Positions 1 through 11,901 of a DNA stretch of 64,000 nt are shown here, piece after piece; position 1 is the stretch's first letter; the number at the start of each line of letters is the position of its first letter. A program made the position numbers and the translations under genes. The notes below the pieces were generated by a model. The model was not told where the DNA came from. It did no database searches and saw only the letters and a list, made by a program, of their open reading frames with translations. Source of the stretch: Prunella strophiata (lineage: Eukaryota > Chordata > Aves > Passeriformes > Prunellidae); NCBI GenBank assembly GCA_036583965.1, contig JAZBQD010000001.1, positions 23,049,569-23,113,568 of the forward strand, written 5' to 3'.

Positions 1-3000
1 TTTAGCAGTGCTCTCTAAATGTGCCAAAGCTCATTTGTCTGTTGTCCTCAGGTTGGGAACACATAAATAAAATATATGCCCTTTCTATGGCAGCACAAAA
101 TTACAAAAACTCATCTGATACTGATCAAATGCACTTAGCCATTGCATGTGCACTTAATTCAGTATGAAATGTTACTACATTGTTCTGTCTGCGTGCACCA
201 AATTCCCTTGTGCTCAGTTTTAAGGGACAAAAGCCCAGAGGCACTTGGCAATCTCTCCTGGGAATTGCTGCTAATGCTGAGAGTAGATGATGCTTCTTAG
301 CCTGGGTCATTCATTTTCCCCTTTGCTTAGGCTGTTTGTTGTTCTACACTGCACATTCAAGATCTGCAGTGTGGTGGCAGTAGTAGTAGTCTGAACATGG
401 AAAAGAATCTGTTTGCTTGAAGACTGATCTGTTTTTATATTAGTCTGATAGAAAAGCATTAGAGTTCTGTCAGCTTTGCCCTCCTAAGATACTGGTATTG
501 ACTTATATTCAGTAGGCAAACTGAGCTTATTAACAATTAGTGCAGACCCAACTGTGTCAGAATGACCATTTCTGTTAGCTGGAACATTTATAAAATGTCA
601 GGAAATCATCAGTGGGTAGAAGAATTAATTTTTTTCTAGTTTCTTATCTAACATTAATAGCCATCTCTCCTTTGAATGCTTAACTTGTAAGGAAAGATCT
701 TTGCACTTTTCTGCATGTAATTTCATGTATCTTCCCCTGTATGAAGCTGTTTGACATACAAACACATTACAGGAGTAGAGTTCTAATAGAACCAGCTTCA
801 CTTGGGAGTAGACAAATAGACTTGGGTCTTCCTATGACACAAGCTAAGCCATGATGCTGATTTTCTAATTTGGCCTAATTTCTTGTTTGATCTGCCAGTG
901 TGGGAGTTAATTGTGTAAACACAGAAATAAGGGAGATGGGGAGAAATACATTCTGTGCTGCCCTGTTCGGGTGGCTCTGTTTCTTGCTGGCTTTGTTAAT
1001 GTGTTGCTTACAGCAGTTTAAATGGCAGGGAGGATGAGGAACAGTTGGTGATGAGAAGGAGTTAATGTGAGAAGACATGAAGAAATCATATTGCACGATA
1101 GGAAATTGTTCTTCCCAACAAATTTCTGTGCTAGTCTATATAAGTGGGACTCTATAACAGTACCCTGTGACTACACCAGGAGATGCAATGGCATTGAGTT
1201 CAGGTGTTAAACAAGTATATAACCAGGTACATCTAATTTTGGCATGTGAGATTTTAGGTGGCAGTCATTCCTCTTGATGTCTGAGAGCCCAGACATTGTG
1301 GTGATGAGCTAGATTTCTGTTAGCACCTCAGGTTACTAACCTGGAGAGAGGAACTATGCACAAAAGGAGGATTTAAAGCTACAACAGAGCAAACAAGAAC
1401 TAACACCTGATTAAGTTATCCTGAGAGTTGGGAAAAATGAACCTGCTGGGCAGGTATTCCCTAATGATGCTGTTTTGACTTTACTAGCCTGTCTTCTCAA
1501 TGTATCCTCTATTTATTCAAAGAAAATCATCTGCTCCTCTCAGTTATTTCAAAGTAAAGTCACAAGAATAGCTTGTTCCCACTCTATTCCAAATATAGAT
1601 GTTGGCAGCAATTGCTTGGATAAGGGGGAAGGAAAGGAACTACCAAGGAAAAGGAAAGACAGGAGGAGGAAGAGGGAAAAGAGAGCTGAAAAGGTTGGAC
1701 AAGGGAGTAGAGAGAGAGACATGAATGAGAAGGGAGGTGAAAGAACAAGGACAGTACATCACAGCAGAGAAAACAAATCAAAGATAGCAACAAACTCCTG
1801 TGAAACAGGTGGAAGCAGCCCAAATATAGGATGAAAAGGACCATGCCTGCCCTCAGGAGAACCTGGAGTTTTAGCCTTGAAAAGTAACTGAACTGTAAAT
1901 AAAATAATGTCCAGGTTTTTTGTTCACTCAGATTGTAGGGGTTACATGATCAGAAAACTCAAGCTAACTTATGCCACTTAAAAATCTGGCCCTAGAAATT
2001 TTAAAACAAAACATGTTGCTTCTTTTAATCTTGGGGGGGGGGGGGGGGTGGGGTGGGGTGGGTGTTTGTTTGTTTATTTAATTCTCTGCTGCATAAATTT
2101 GCTGTCTGTTCTGACAGAAAGCCATCCATTGGGTAACTTTGCTGAAAATTAGTCTGAATCCTCATGTCCTAAAGAATTCACACTCAGGATGGTCTTCTGG
2201 TGAAACTGGAGCATGTAGACATACCTTCAGGAGGAGAAAATAAATACTGATAAAAACTAAGGAAAAGCCAGAACCACACACATTGACTTACCCAGAGCAA
2301 AGAGCTGAGTGTTTTCAAGGCTGAAGGCAGACTTCTTTAAGACCAAAACACAGAGAAATGAGACATAAATGGAAACAGGTTCTGAGAAGTGGCACACACA
2401 GCAAATGCAAACAAGTGCTGGGAAATTTAGAAGTTATGTAAGTGGCTCCAGCTTCCTTGGAGGGATGGGAAGTTTTCGGGAAACACCCCACAGAGCCCTT
2501 CTCCATCTCATCTCAAGAGAAGACTGCTTGGAAAATAGTGCTAGAGGTTTGCTTTTCCTCCTGGTTTGCTGGAGAGAGATGTTATACCTCACTTTACTCG
2601 TCACCTGAGGATAAAAAGCTATGCCCAGTTCTGAAGACACTGTTTCCTGTATACTGAATATGTCCAGAAACTCTTCTGACAGGCTTTCTAAGCACTCAAA
2701 CAATAGGTGATGGGACCAAGAGACCTGAAAATGTGACTCTTTTATTTCTACTCTTTTATTTCAGCCCTTCAAGGAAGAAGGCCACTTGCATCATGAAGGC
2801 ATGTGCTCGATTAGTCTCTCTCTGGACTGAAGGCCCAGCCATGGGACAGGGCAGTATTTACACAAAAAACAGGAGGCACGTTAGAACAGGAAATACAAGG
2901 GTAAGTGAAACTAGTTTCAGAAGAAAGGACTGGAAAGTAAAGCTTTGGAGGCAGACAATCACTATTTAGAAAGAAAGTTGTCATTATTTTGAGTCTTGTC

Positions 3001-3199
3001 TCATGAATGATATGTGTATCCCAGTAATTTTCACAGTTGAGAAGCAACTTTTTTTTCTTTTTTATTTTCTTTTTTAATCTTCTTTTCTTTGTCCCCCCCA
3101 GCAAGCAACATGCAGAGCTGATATTTTAGCCTTTCAGCAGGGATGCTCCTCTGTGGCTTGCTCTCAACACTTCACACATCAGCACTGTTGGGGTTGTGG
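1..3199. other. Upstream non-coding DNA, no gene seen
   Basis: AT-rich unique sequence with short chance ORFs only. It contains a G-run (listed separately) and a pyrimidine-rich tract at about 3049-3085. No CR1 fragment, RNA gene or exon-like segment was recognised. Confidence 0.6.
2033..2064 (+). repeat. G-run and GGGGT repeats, potential G-quadruplex
   Basis: Sixteen consecutive G are followed by three G-runs separated by single T residues. The tract meets the usual G-quadruplex rule (four or more runs of three or more G with short loops). Its length is likely to vary between individuals and assemblies. Confidence 0.8.
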
Positions 3200-3478
3200 G
3201 GGTCACAGCTGTGGCCGGGATCTCTGACTCAACAGGGCTAGAATCTCTCTATAGGTAGCACGACTGCGACGAAAACCGTCAGGGGTGCTGTTATACGATG
3301 AAACAGCAGCAGAACTCAGCCCAACACATCGCTCTTCGCTCAGCTGCTGTGTCCTCGCTGGCTCCCGGGAGCGCCTTTCCCCAGGAGAGGGCAGTGGAGC
3401 CCGCACACGCTCCCCGCTCCCCTCCCGACAGCGGCGGGAGCAGCCGCTCCCTCGGGTGATCCGTGGGAAACTCACGGG
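3200..3478 (+). other. CpG-rich patch ending in a splice donor: possible remote first exon
   Basis: This is an isolated GC- and CpG-rich island in AT-rich surroundings, about 4.2 kb before the main EGR2 promoter. Its right edge is a full donor consensus, GTGAGT at 3479-3484. EGR2 in mammals is annotated with alternative upstream non-coding first exons, so this may be the start of an alternative EGR2 transcript or of a separate lncRNA. No TATA box is obvious. The short ORFs on both strands here look like GC-driven chance. Exon status is inference. Confidence 0.35.
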
Positions 3479-3484
3479 GTGAGT

Positions 3485-6475
3485 GGAAGTAGGACCACAG
3501 ATTTTATATATATGCTAGAAACATTGTACAGAAACATCCAGGAAATAATCCATGTATTTAATAACGAGAATAAGTTTTAAGCAAACAAGTTTGTTGTTGC
3601 TTTTATTTGACTGGAAGTTTTCTCTGTCACACATACTTGTTCACAGCCACACAAACTTAAACTAGTAGTTTATTGATTCCACGTGGGTTTATTTAATTCC
3701 TATAGCCCGAATTAGAAAAAGTTATTGACATTTAAATAACCCTTCAGAAATGCTGCTACTGCTATCCTAAGCCAAGGACTCACAATAAAGTTATTTACTT
3801 ATTTCAAATTTACAGGCACTCATCCTAAGACAACAAGCAGCCTTGGCTGAAAACCACAGAGTGGTTTCAAGGTACTGTAATTAAGGGCTGACTGGGATGC
3901 CTTCTCTGCTCCTTAACCATCCCCTTCCCCTAGCATGCCAGCAGTCAGCCAGATGTTTTCTGTAAGTTCATGTTTACAGCAGGTTTCCCTGGCTGGATTC
4001 CAGGTTTGGTGACTGGCCAGTGCAGACTAAGAGCCTATATCAGGCCTTTGAGGGGCAGGCAGGGCAGACTGAAGGGAAGTGGCTTTTGCCAGCAGCCTGG
4101 GAATCCAGCAGACACCCCTGGCCAAAACAGAAGGTGAAATAGTAAACAAGCATTTCTTCCTGTGAGGACATGACAAATCTTTCTATCCCCAGTGAAAAGA
4201 GGCAAAGTTAGGAAACTCTGAAATCCAGCTTTGGAGAGAAGATTTTCTCTTTTATGGGAAACGTTAAAAACCCACCAACCCCAACATGAATCTAGCCCAG
4301 ACTTAGGACAGACATTCTCTGCTGTTGTCAGGGTCATTCATCTCCAACCTGTAAACAACTCCCTGTTCCCAAATGAGTTCCTACTCCCTAGGGCACCTGC
4401 TGAGCTGGGGCCACCTTAACCCTCCTGAAAGCAGCAGGGTGCAGAGTGGAAGCAGCAGGGTGTGTTTCCCATGCAGGCCTGTTAGCACAGGAGGTCGGGT
4501 GAGTTTTGCTGCAAAAGCATAGTAACCCCCTGGAGAGATGACTCAAATGTGTGATGCTAAGCTGGTTAAATGTGTTGCCAGCTTTACAGATGATAAGTTG
4601 CCTTTTCTTCCTCAGCCACTCAACTCAGGTATGGAGGCAAAGATGGTTTTATTTCTACAACTCCAGTCTCAGGTACTGGTGGTAGAGAATGAATGCAGGA
4701 AAATATACCCCCAGTGCAATGTCAGGTAGCAACTTGTTAAAAGAGCAAATACAGTAAATCCAAAGGGGCCTGGTTTCAAAGAAGTTGGGAATAGGAGAAA
4801 AGTTCTGCCTTTTCAGCTCTGAACCACCTTCAATCACTATTATATCCACTAAGAGGTCATGCATATTTGAGGCTCTTGGTATGATTGGGGATTTGGCAAT
4901 TTCCACCAACAATCTGTCTGTCATATGAAGCCACGTGGTTTATAGGAACCACAGAAATCAGTAGGATATTTCTGAATGTAAGGGCCATTGACATCAGTGT
5001 GAACTGGACACTCCAACCTTCAGAGTCTGCTGTAGTCAGCCAAACGAGGATCAGAGGTACAAAACACATGCAAAGCAATACAGCAAGGATATCTGAAAAG
5101 GGCCCAGAAACATTTGAGTTTCATCTGTCAACAACTTCCTGAAACTGAGCTAAGCATTAAGTATGCTTCCATCTTGCCCCACGCCAGATCCTGCTGCCAT
5201 TGAGACAAAGCCCCCATTGAAAGATGTCAAGTGATTTGATTGTCCCTGGAAAGGCTGGAAATCAGACACAATTTATTCCATTCTTAAGAAACATTTTAAA
5301 ATTAACCAGCCAAGTCAATACAGTAGTATTCCACAGGTGAAGTTAAATTTTGTGTTGGTCTTTCATTGATTCCTTTTCCATAGTGGAAGAACATTGAATT
5401 AGCCAAGTTAGATAAAAGCTAGAGTTGATTCGTGGGGGAATTAAGGTGGGGTGTGAAATCTTGGTTCTCATTTCTTCTGTGTGCTTTATAATTTAGTGTC
5501 ATCAGTGGGCATATGGCATTTTGAATTAATACAAGATGATGTAGAATATCCATAAACCCTAAATCTGAGATATCTGCAATGTTTTGCAGTAAGGAGGATA
5601 CTGCACTAGAGTTACTGTTTCTCAAATTCATGTAAAGTAACTCACCCCACTGCACAACAGATTCCAATATTTTGTTCTTTCATAGTGTAGCTATTAGACC
5701 AATTATAGCTCAGCTGTAACGGAAAGGTACAATACAATTGCTCCTACTTCTCAGTCAAATTTCCCAGAACCTGTCTCTCTGTCACACTTTTAAATTTAAC
5801 TTTTAAATTGAGATGGTTTTTTAAATGAAAATATCTAGAATCCCACTGAAAGCTTGCTTTCAACTAAATTTCATATGTCAAACTGTATTGGCTGTACATT
5901 AAGTGCTAGAGAGGACTTGTAACAAAAATTTATGTTAAAAACACTGTTACATATTACTAATTACTGTGCATACTTCCCTGATACCCATCAAGGCAAATAT
6001 CTAGTTTTATGCCTACTATTCCTTAGCAAATGCCCTTAAAACCTTTACTTTTCCAGGGATGCTGCTGCCTAGTCTGGACTCTGTGGTGCCCGGACAAGTA
6101 ATGAACCTGGAGCATCACCAAAAGCAGTGACCTGAAGGAACTGAAAGAGCCTTTCTCAGCTGGGGTGTGAGGTGTGGCATGGATAAAGAGAGTCCTGAGT
6201 GACACTGTGACAGTGCTTGAGAGCCAAGGCAGAAGGTAAGCCCATACACCACAGGCATGCCCGAGCACACCCCTCTTCTATGGCACAGGCTGTAACGTAT
6301 TAGACCTGTAAATATTGGTATCTGCAGTTAAAAATGAAAGTGAAGAGTTTTTAGCCTTCCTATGTATTCTCTGGCTTGTTGCTTTGGAACAGGAATGCAC
6401 TGTCATAATATCTCTCATATGTTGCCATGTCTTGCTGCTGCTTGGGTTGTCAATGGGTTGTTTTTTTCACTGCAG
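3485..6475. other. Non-coding stretch, no gene seen
   Basis: AT-rich unique sequence. Open frames are short and show no recognisable protein similarity. Nothing repeat-like was identified. Confidence 0.6.
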
Positions 6476-6610
6476 ACTATTGAAAAAGGGCCTCGCACGC
6501 TACAGACCATATGTGAGAGTTGCTTTCCTAAATGCAGTAATAAACAGCCACGAGATGAAATATCCCCAAGTAATGAGATTAGTGACACGGGATACAGCTT
6601 TCAAAAATAA
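6476..6610 (+). other. Exon-like segment behind a strong splice acceptor
   Basis: A long T-rich tract and CAG at 6473-6475 form a good 3' splice site. The next 135 bases carry several CpG in otherwise CpG-poor DNA and stay open for 44 codons to a TAA at 6608-6610. The translated tail is charged and matches no protein I know. Donor-like GT motifs lie at 6513 and 6537. It could be an alternative EGR2 5'UTR exon or a lncRNA exon, and chance is also possible. Confidence 0.25.
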
Positions 6611-6921
6611 TTACATCTGACACCCTCATCAGCAAGAAGATGTAGGGGCTGCAAGCTTTAAGCTTGGGAACAGCATATGAAAGATTGGCTTCTCCTGGGA
6701 AGGGAGGCACAAGGGAGGTTATTTTTAGTACTTTGGAGGAAAGAAATAAAAAAAAAAAAGCTAGAATTTAAGCACTCTTTGGTTTGATACCCTCGTTATG
6801 GAGGAGATCATGGAGAAATAAAGCAAAAGCGGCAGTGGAAATGTTACTGAGGATGGAAACTGTGGGAGCACGAGGTTGAACTGAGCAAAGCGGGAGCGGT
6901 AGGGTCAGAACGGAACGAGGT

Positions 6922-6940
6922 GGGGGGGGGGGGGGGGGGG
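6922..6940 (+). repeat. G homopolymer, 19 bases
   Basis: Nineteen consecutive G lie at the left edge of the EGR2 CpG island. Such runs are length-unstable and error-prone in assemblies. Confidence 0.9.
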
Positions 6941-7045
6941 CACTCCTGTCCCCCTGTCACCCCTCCCCGTCCCGTCCTCGCTTGTGCCCGTCGATACAAT
7001 AACAACCCAGCGACGGCGGAGCAGGCGGTTCCGTTTTCGCGACGG

Positions 7046-7053
7046 TATATATA
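7046..7053 (+). promoter_or_regulatory. TATATATA element, possible secondary EGR2 core promoter
   Basis: A TATA-type 8-mer lies inside CpG-rich sequence about 550 bases upstream of the main promoter. A transcript from about 7075-7085 would be predicted. ACAAT and AACAA SOX-like motifs sit at 6996-7005. Function is inferred from position only. Confidence 0.3.
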
Positions 7054-7354
7054 GATCAGACACTTTCCAAAACAAGCAGCGCCGCCGAGTCGCTCTGTTC
7101 GGCGGCTCTTTCCACCCGTAATTCAGAAAAAAAAATAATTATTTTTTAAAATTACTTTTTCTTTGACAAAGGAGAAGCTCTGTTCCGTGAATGCGGCTGT
7201 TTCCTGACCCGCCGCCGGTTTGCGGTTACAGGCTGCTGAGAAAGTGAGCGGGGTCTGGCGGGGCGGCCCCGGGACCTCCTCTGCTTTTCCGAACCTTTTA
7301 AAAATTTTCCGGAACAAGCCCTAAAAGGGCAGGCGGGGCGGGGCCGGATCCTCG

Positions 7355-7364
7355 CCTTTTTAGG
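7355..7364 (+). promoter_or_regulatory. CArG box (SRF site), distal
   Basis: CCTTTTTAGG matches CC(A/T)6GG exactly. An ETS core and a one-mismatch CArG lie 27-46 bases upstream. Confidence 0.75.
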
Positions 7365-7557
7365 ACAAGGGCCCCGCCACCGGAATACCCCCCTGGGCGG
7401 CGCGGCGGGCGGCGGCGGGGGCCGAGCGGGGCCGGGGCGGGTCGGGGCCGCCCCCGCGGGGCGCGGAGGGTGCGCGGGGAGGGGGGGCCGGGGCGGGCGC
7501 GGGCCGCCGGGTCCCGCACGCGGGCGCCCACGTGACCGCCGGGCCCCGTTCCTCAGT

Positions 7558-7567
7558 CCTTATATGG
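7558..7567 (+). promoter_or_regulatory. CArG box (SRF site), proximal
   Basis: CCTTATATGG matches CC(A/T)6GG exactly. It lies about 33 bases before the TATA-like element and is adjacent to a TTCC (ETS) motif and a CRE-like site. Confidence 0.85.
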
Positions 7568-7599
7568 GCAGTGACGTCCCGGGCATTCAGGGGGCCCCC

Positions 7600-7606
7600 A
7601 TAAATA
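7600..7606 (+). promoter_or_regulatory. TATA-like element of EGR2
   Basis: ATAAATA follows a C-run and sits about 245 bases before the start codon. It also overlaps a one-mismatch CArG sequence at 7598-7607, so it could serve either role. Confidence 0.6.
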
Positions 7607-7710
7607 GTTACCGCCAGACTTGTCCTCCAGCGCGAGCTGCGGCGGGAGCGCGGCGCTCCCGGGGCACCGCGGGCACCGCACCGCCGCGACGGGCGGCCGC
7701 CCGCCCGCAC

Positions 7711-7749
7711 ATGCCGCGCCGGCTCCCCGCGGTCCCCCCGCGCTGGTAG
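7711..7749 (+). promoter_or_regulatory. Upstream ORF in the EGR2 5'UTR (12 codons)
   Basis: An ATG at 7711 opens a 12-residue frame that closes with TAG at 7747-7749, about 100 bases before the EGR2 start and out of overlap with it. It is the only ATG I see between the predicted transcription start and the main start codon. Its initiation context is weak to moderate. It may modestly damp translation, which is inference. Confidence 0.5.
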
Positions 7750-7850
7750 TGGGAGGCAGGGGGAAGCGCCCCCTCCTCTCCCTCCCCTCCCCGCCCCGAG
7801 TGCCCACCGCCGGCCGGGAGCGCCGCTCCCCCGGCCGCCCCGCTGCCCCC

Positions 7851-9733
<1,883 letters not shown>

Positions 9734-10187
9734 TAGGGGCTGCGGCGGGAGGATGGATGCATGCAGTGCCGTCGTGGTGAGGTGTCCTTGGTGCCTTGTG
9801 TGGTGTAGAGCCCGGTCCCCTGTCTGCATGTAGGGGGTGCCTTACCGATCCGCTCCGACGACAGCGGCGACACCGAGACCGGAAAGTTTTTCCCTCCCTG
9901 GTTTTAGTATGGCTGTACATTTCTGCCTATTAATATTGGGATTTTTTTTTTTTTTTTAGAGACTATATTTTTGTACGCACTGGTTTGGGGTTTTGTTTTT
10001 GTTTTTCTTTTTGGTGACTTAAAAGTGTTCCGTTTGTAGTAGGACTTGGGACAGGATGTAAATACTCGGGCTGGGACCGGCGCCCGTGGTCGGCCGGGAC
10101 CCAGTGCGCCGCAGGTAACACGAATAATGCACAACCACTAACGGGGGCTGGAAGGAGAGAGGGAGGTATCTTTCTGGCCACTCTGTA

Positions 10188-10193
10188 AATAAA
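10188..10193 (+). terminator. EGR2 poly(A) signal, proximal
   Basis: AATAAA overlaps the third Pumilio-type motif. It lies 612 bases after the expected stop codon. Confidence 0.75.
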
Positions 10194-10240
10194 CTTTTCG
10201 ACAATAGGGTAGGTGCTTACAAAGTTTATAAAAGACGACA

Positions 10241-10246
10241 AATAAA
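10241..10246 (+). terminator. EGR2 poly(A) signal, distal
   Basis: A second AATAAA lies 53 bases after the first. A T-rich stretch follows at about 10250-10278. Confidence 0.65.
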
Positions 10247-10289
10247 TCTCTTAATTATGCTAAATTGACATCTTTATTTCCGTAGGTTC

Positions 10290-10760
10290 CCTGGCCTGAT
10301 CCAGGGAGGGGTTGTCCCCCGCTCGTCCCCGACCCGCGCCGGGTCCCGGCGGCGGAGGGCTGCGGGGCAGCCCGGCCCGGGTCTGATGGGCGCACCGCAC
10401 CGCCCCGCAAAGCCTCGGCGTGGAAAACCTGCGGCCTCGGCCCCAGCGTACAAACACTCTCTTTTGGGCGCGGGAATTTCCCTCGGAGACGAGAGACGGG
10501 ATAATATTAACCAGGGAGCGGGGTGGGTTTTTTTGACTCATTCTGTTTTGTTCCGCGGTTACGATCCGCCCCAGGCAACCTCCGCGAGTGGGCTCCGGAA
10601 CAGTGAGTACCGCCGCCCCGACGGCCGCCGCTCGGGGGAAGCGGCTCCCGGCGGCGCGGGGCTGCGCGGGCGGCGCCGCGCCCGCGCTCGGGGGCTCCGC
10701 AGCGGTCCGGGGCGGCGGCTCTCACCCCCGCGGCACAGCCGGACTGTTTTTGCTGAACCC
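10290..10760. promoter_or_regulatory. CpG-rich patch beyond the EGR2 3' end, with NF-kB and AP-1 motifs
   Basis: A second island of dense CpG begins within 50 bases of the last EGR2 poly(A) signal and is not part of a known exon. It carries a perfect kB site GGGAATTTCC (10472-10481), a perfect AP-1 site TGACTCA (10534-10540) and a donor-like GTGAGTA near 10602. It could be a stimulus-responsive downstream enhancer or a promoter for a non-coding transcript. Coding potential is not convincing. Confidence 0.5.
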
Positions 10761-10781
10761 TCATGGCCACAATATCGTGCC

Positions 10782-10805
10782 TTTTTTTTTTTTTTTTTTT
10801 TTTTT
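10782..10805 (+). repeat. T homopolymer, 24 bases
   Basis: Uninterrupted T-run at the right edge of the CpG-rich patch. Confidence 0.95.
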
Positions 10806-11879
10806 GTAAACATATTTTGGTTAATGTTTTTTAAATGCTATCCCGGCCTCGGCCCGCCCAGGGCCGTAAGCGCCCCGCGGGCTTGCCCTTCTGCCACACA
10901 GATCCCTGGTGCGGCCCGCACTGCAGAAGTGAGCTGTGCAGGATGGACATCACTAACGCCACAGCACAGCAGGGCCAAGGGGTTCAGCCCTTTCTTGGTG
11001 GTTCCCAGCCTCTGCTTGCCCAGGTGTTAGGTCCCATAGTGCAAAGCCCCAGCAGCATCTGCCTTTTCTGTCTGATAGAAATCCCTGCTCCCCATCTTCT
11101 GGAACTCATGCTGGCTTTTGGGGCAGCTGCTCTTCAGTGGGAGCTGAAGTGACATGTCTGGTTCTGAATCAAGACAGCTTCTAAAGTTGGGCATGGACCA
11201 GCCTGTGCAGGAGAAGCCGTGCTCGCTGCCCATCCACCTTGGCAGCACAAGTAAGCCTTCACATGCTGGTTTGCAGTTTTGCCACCTGATCCCACGTGGT
11301 CCTGGCCCCCAAGAGACCACAGCCTGCTGCTGCTGGAGGGATGTCATACAGAAGCTGCGGCCTCCTTGACTGCTGGGCTTCTGCAGGTACTGCCACAGCC
11401 TTGGATAAACGCAGCTCGGTCACAGCCAGAGCATCTTGAGTGAAATTGGTATCTCAGCTACCCAGACACACAATCCAAGGCTCCCCCTGCACTCTCCCAG
11501 CTACTATCTTCAGCCATGCTACAAAATTAAAACTCAAATCAAAATTAAAAATTATATAAACAACACCAAAATCGTAAGAGGCGAACTAAGGAAACTGCTG
11601 GTGACTAGTGTACAGCTACATGGGCACCTCACATGGCACAGTATCAACGGTCCTACACTCCTGTCTGTGCCTTACATTGAGAGGCAGCTTCAAAAGCAGC
11701 AATAGTGTATGTGCCTGGATTTGCCTCCAGGATCTGGGCTGAGAATCCAGTGCTAAGCATCGCCTCCCAAGGAAAAGCCGGTCACACCGTTTGGACTGTC
11801 AGGCAAAAGAAACTGGAGCTCGGTACTGTACTTGGCTCAAGGCTGTCATACTTATGAAGGAAAGTAATGACCGGTCACT
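10806..11879. other. Spacer between the convergent EGR2 and ADO 3' ends
   Basis: Moderately GC-rich unique sequence without recognisable exons or repeats. The short ORFs look like chance. The boundary on the ADO side depends on which ADO poly(A) signal is used. Confidence 0.5.
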
Positions 11880-11895
11880 GGTGAGATATGCTGTA

Positions 11896-11901
11896 TTTAT
11901 T
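11896..11901 (-). terminator. ADO poly(A) signal, distal candidate
   Basis: TTTATT on the plus strand reads AATAAA on the minus strand, about 2.3 kb past the ADO stop. The downstream GU-rich element is weak. Confidence 0.45.

Larger units (their letters stand above)
7300..7630 (+). promoter_or_regulatory. EGR2: EGR2 promoter, immediate-early type
   Basis: GC-rich promoter with several serum-response features: an ETS core CCGGAA (7309-7314), a near-CArG at 7319-7328, a perfect CArG CCTTTTTAGG (7355-7364), a USF-type E-box CACGTG (7529-7534), a perfect CArG CCTTATATGG (7558-7567) with TTCC just before it (7549-7552), a CRE-like TGACGTC (7572-7578), and ATAAATA (7600-7606) at TATA position. CArG boxes bind SRF, and the neighbouring ETS motifs suit ternary complex factors. 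This explains rapid induction by MAPK and cAMP/CREB signals, which is established for EGR genes. Transcription should begin near 7628-7636. Confidence 0.85.

Noticed and set aside
3203..3475. 90-codon minus-strand frame in the CpG patch
   Set aside because: Low-complexity, GC-driven, no recognisable domain.
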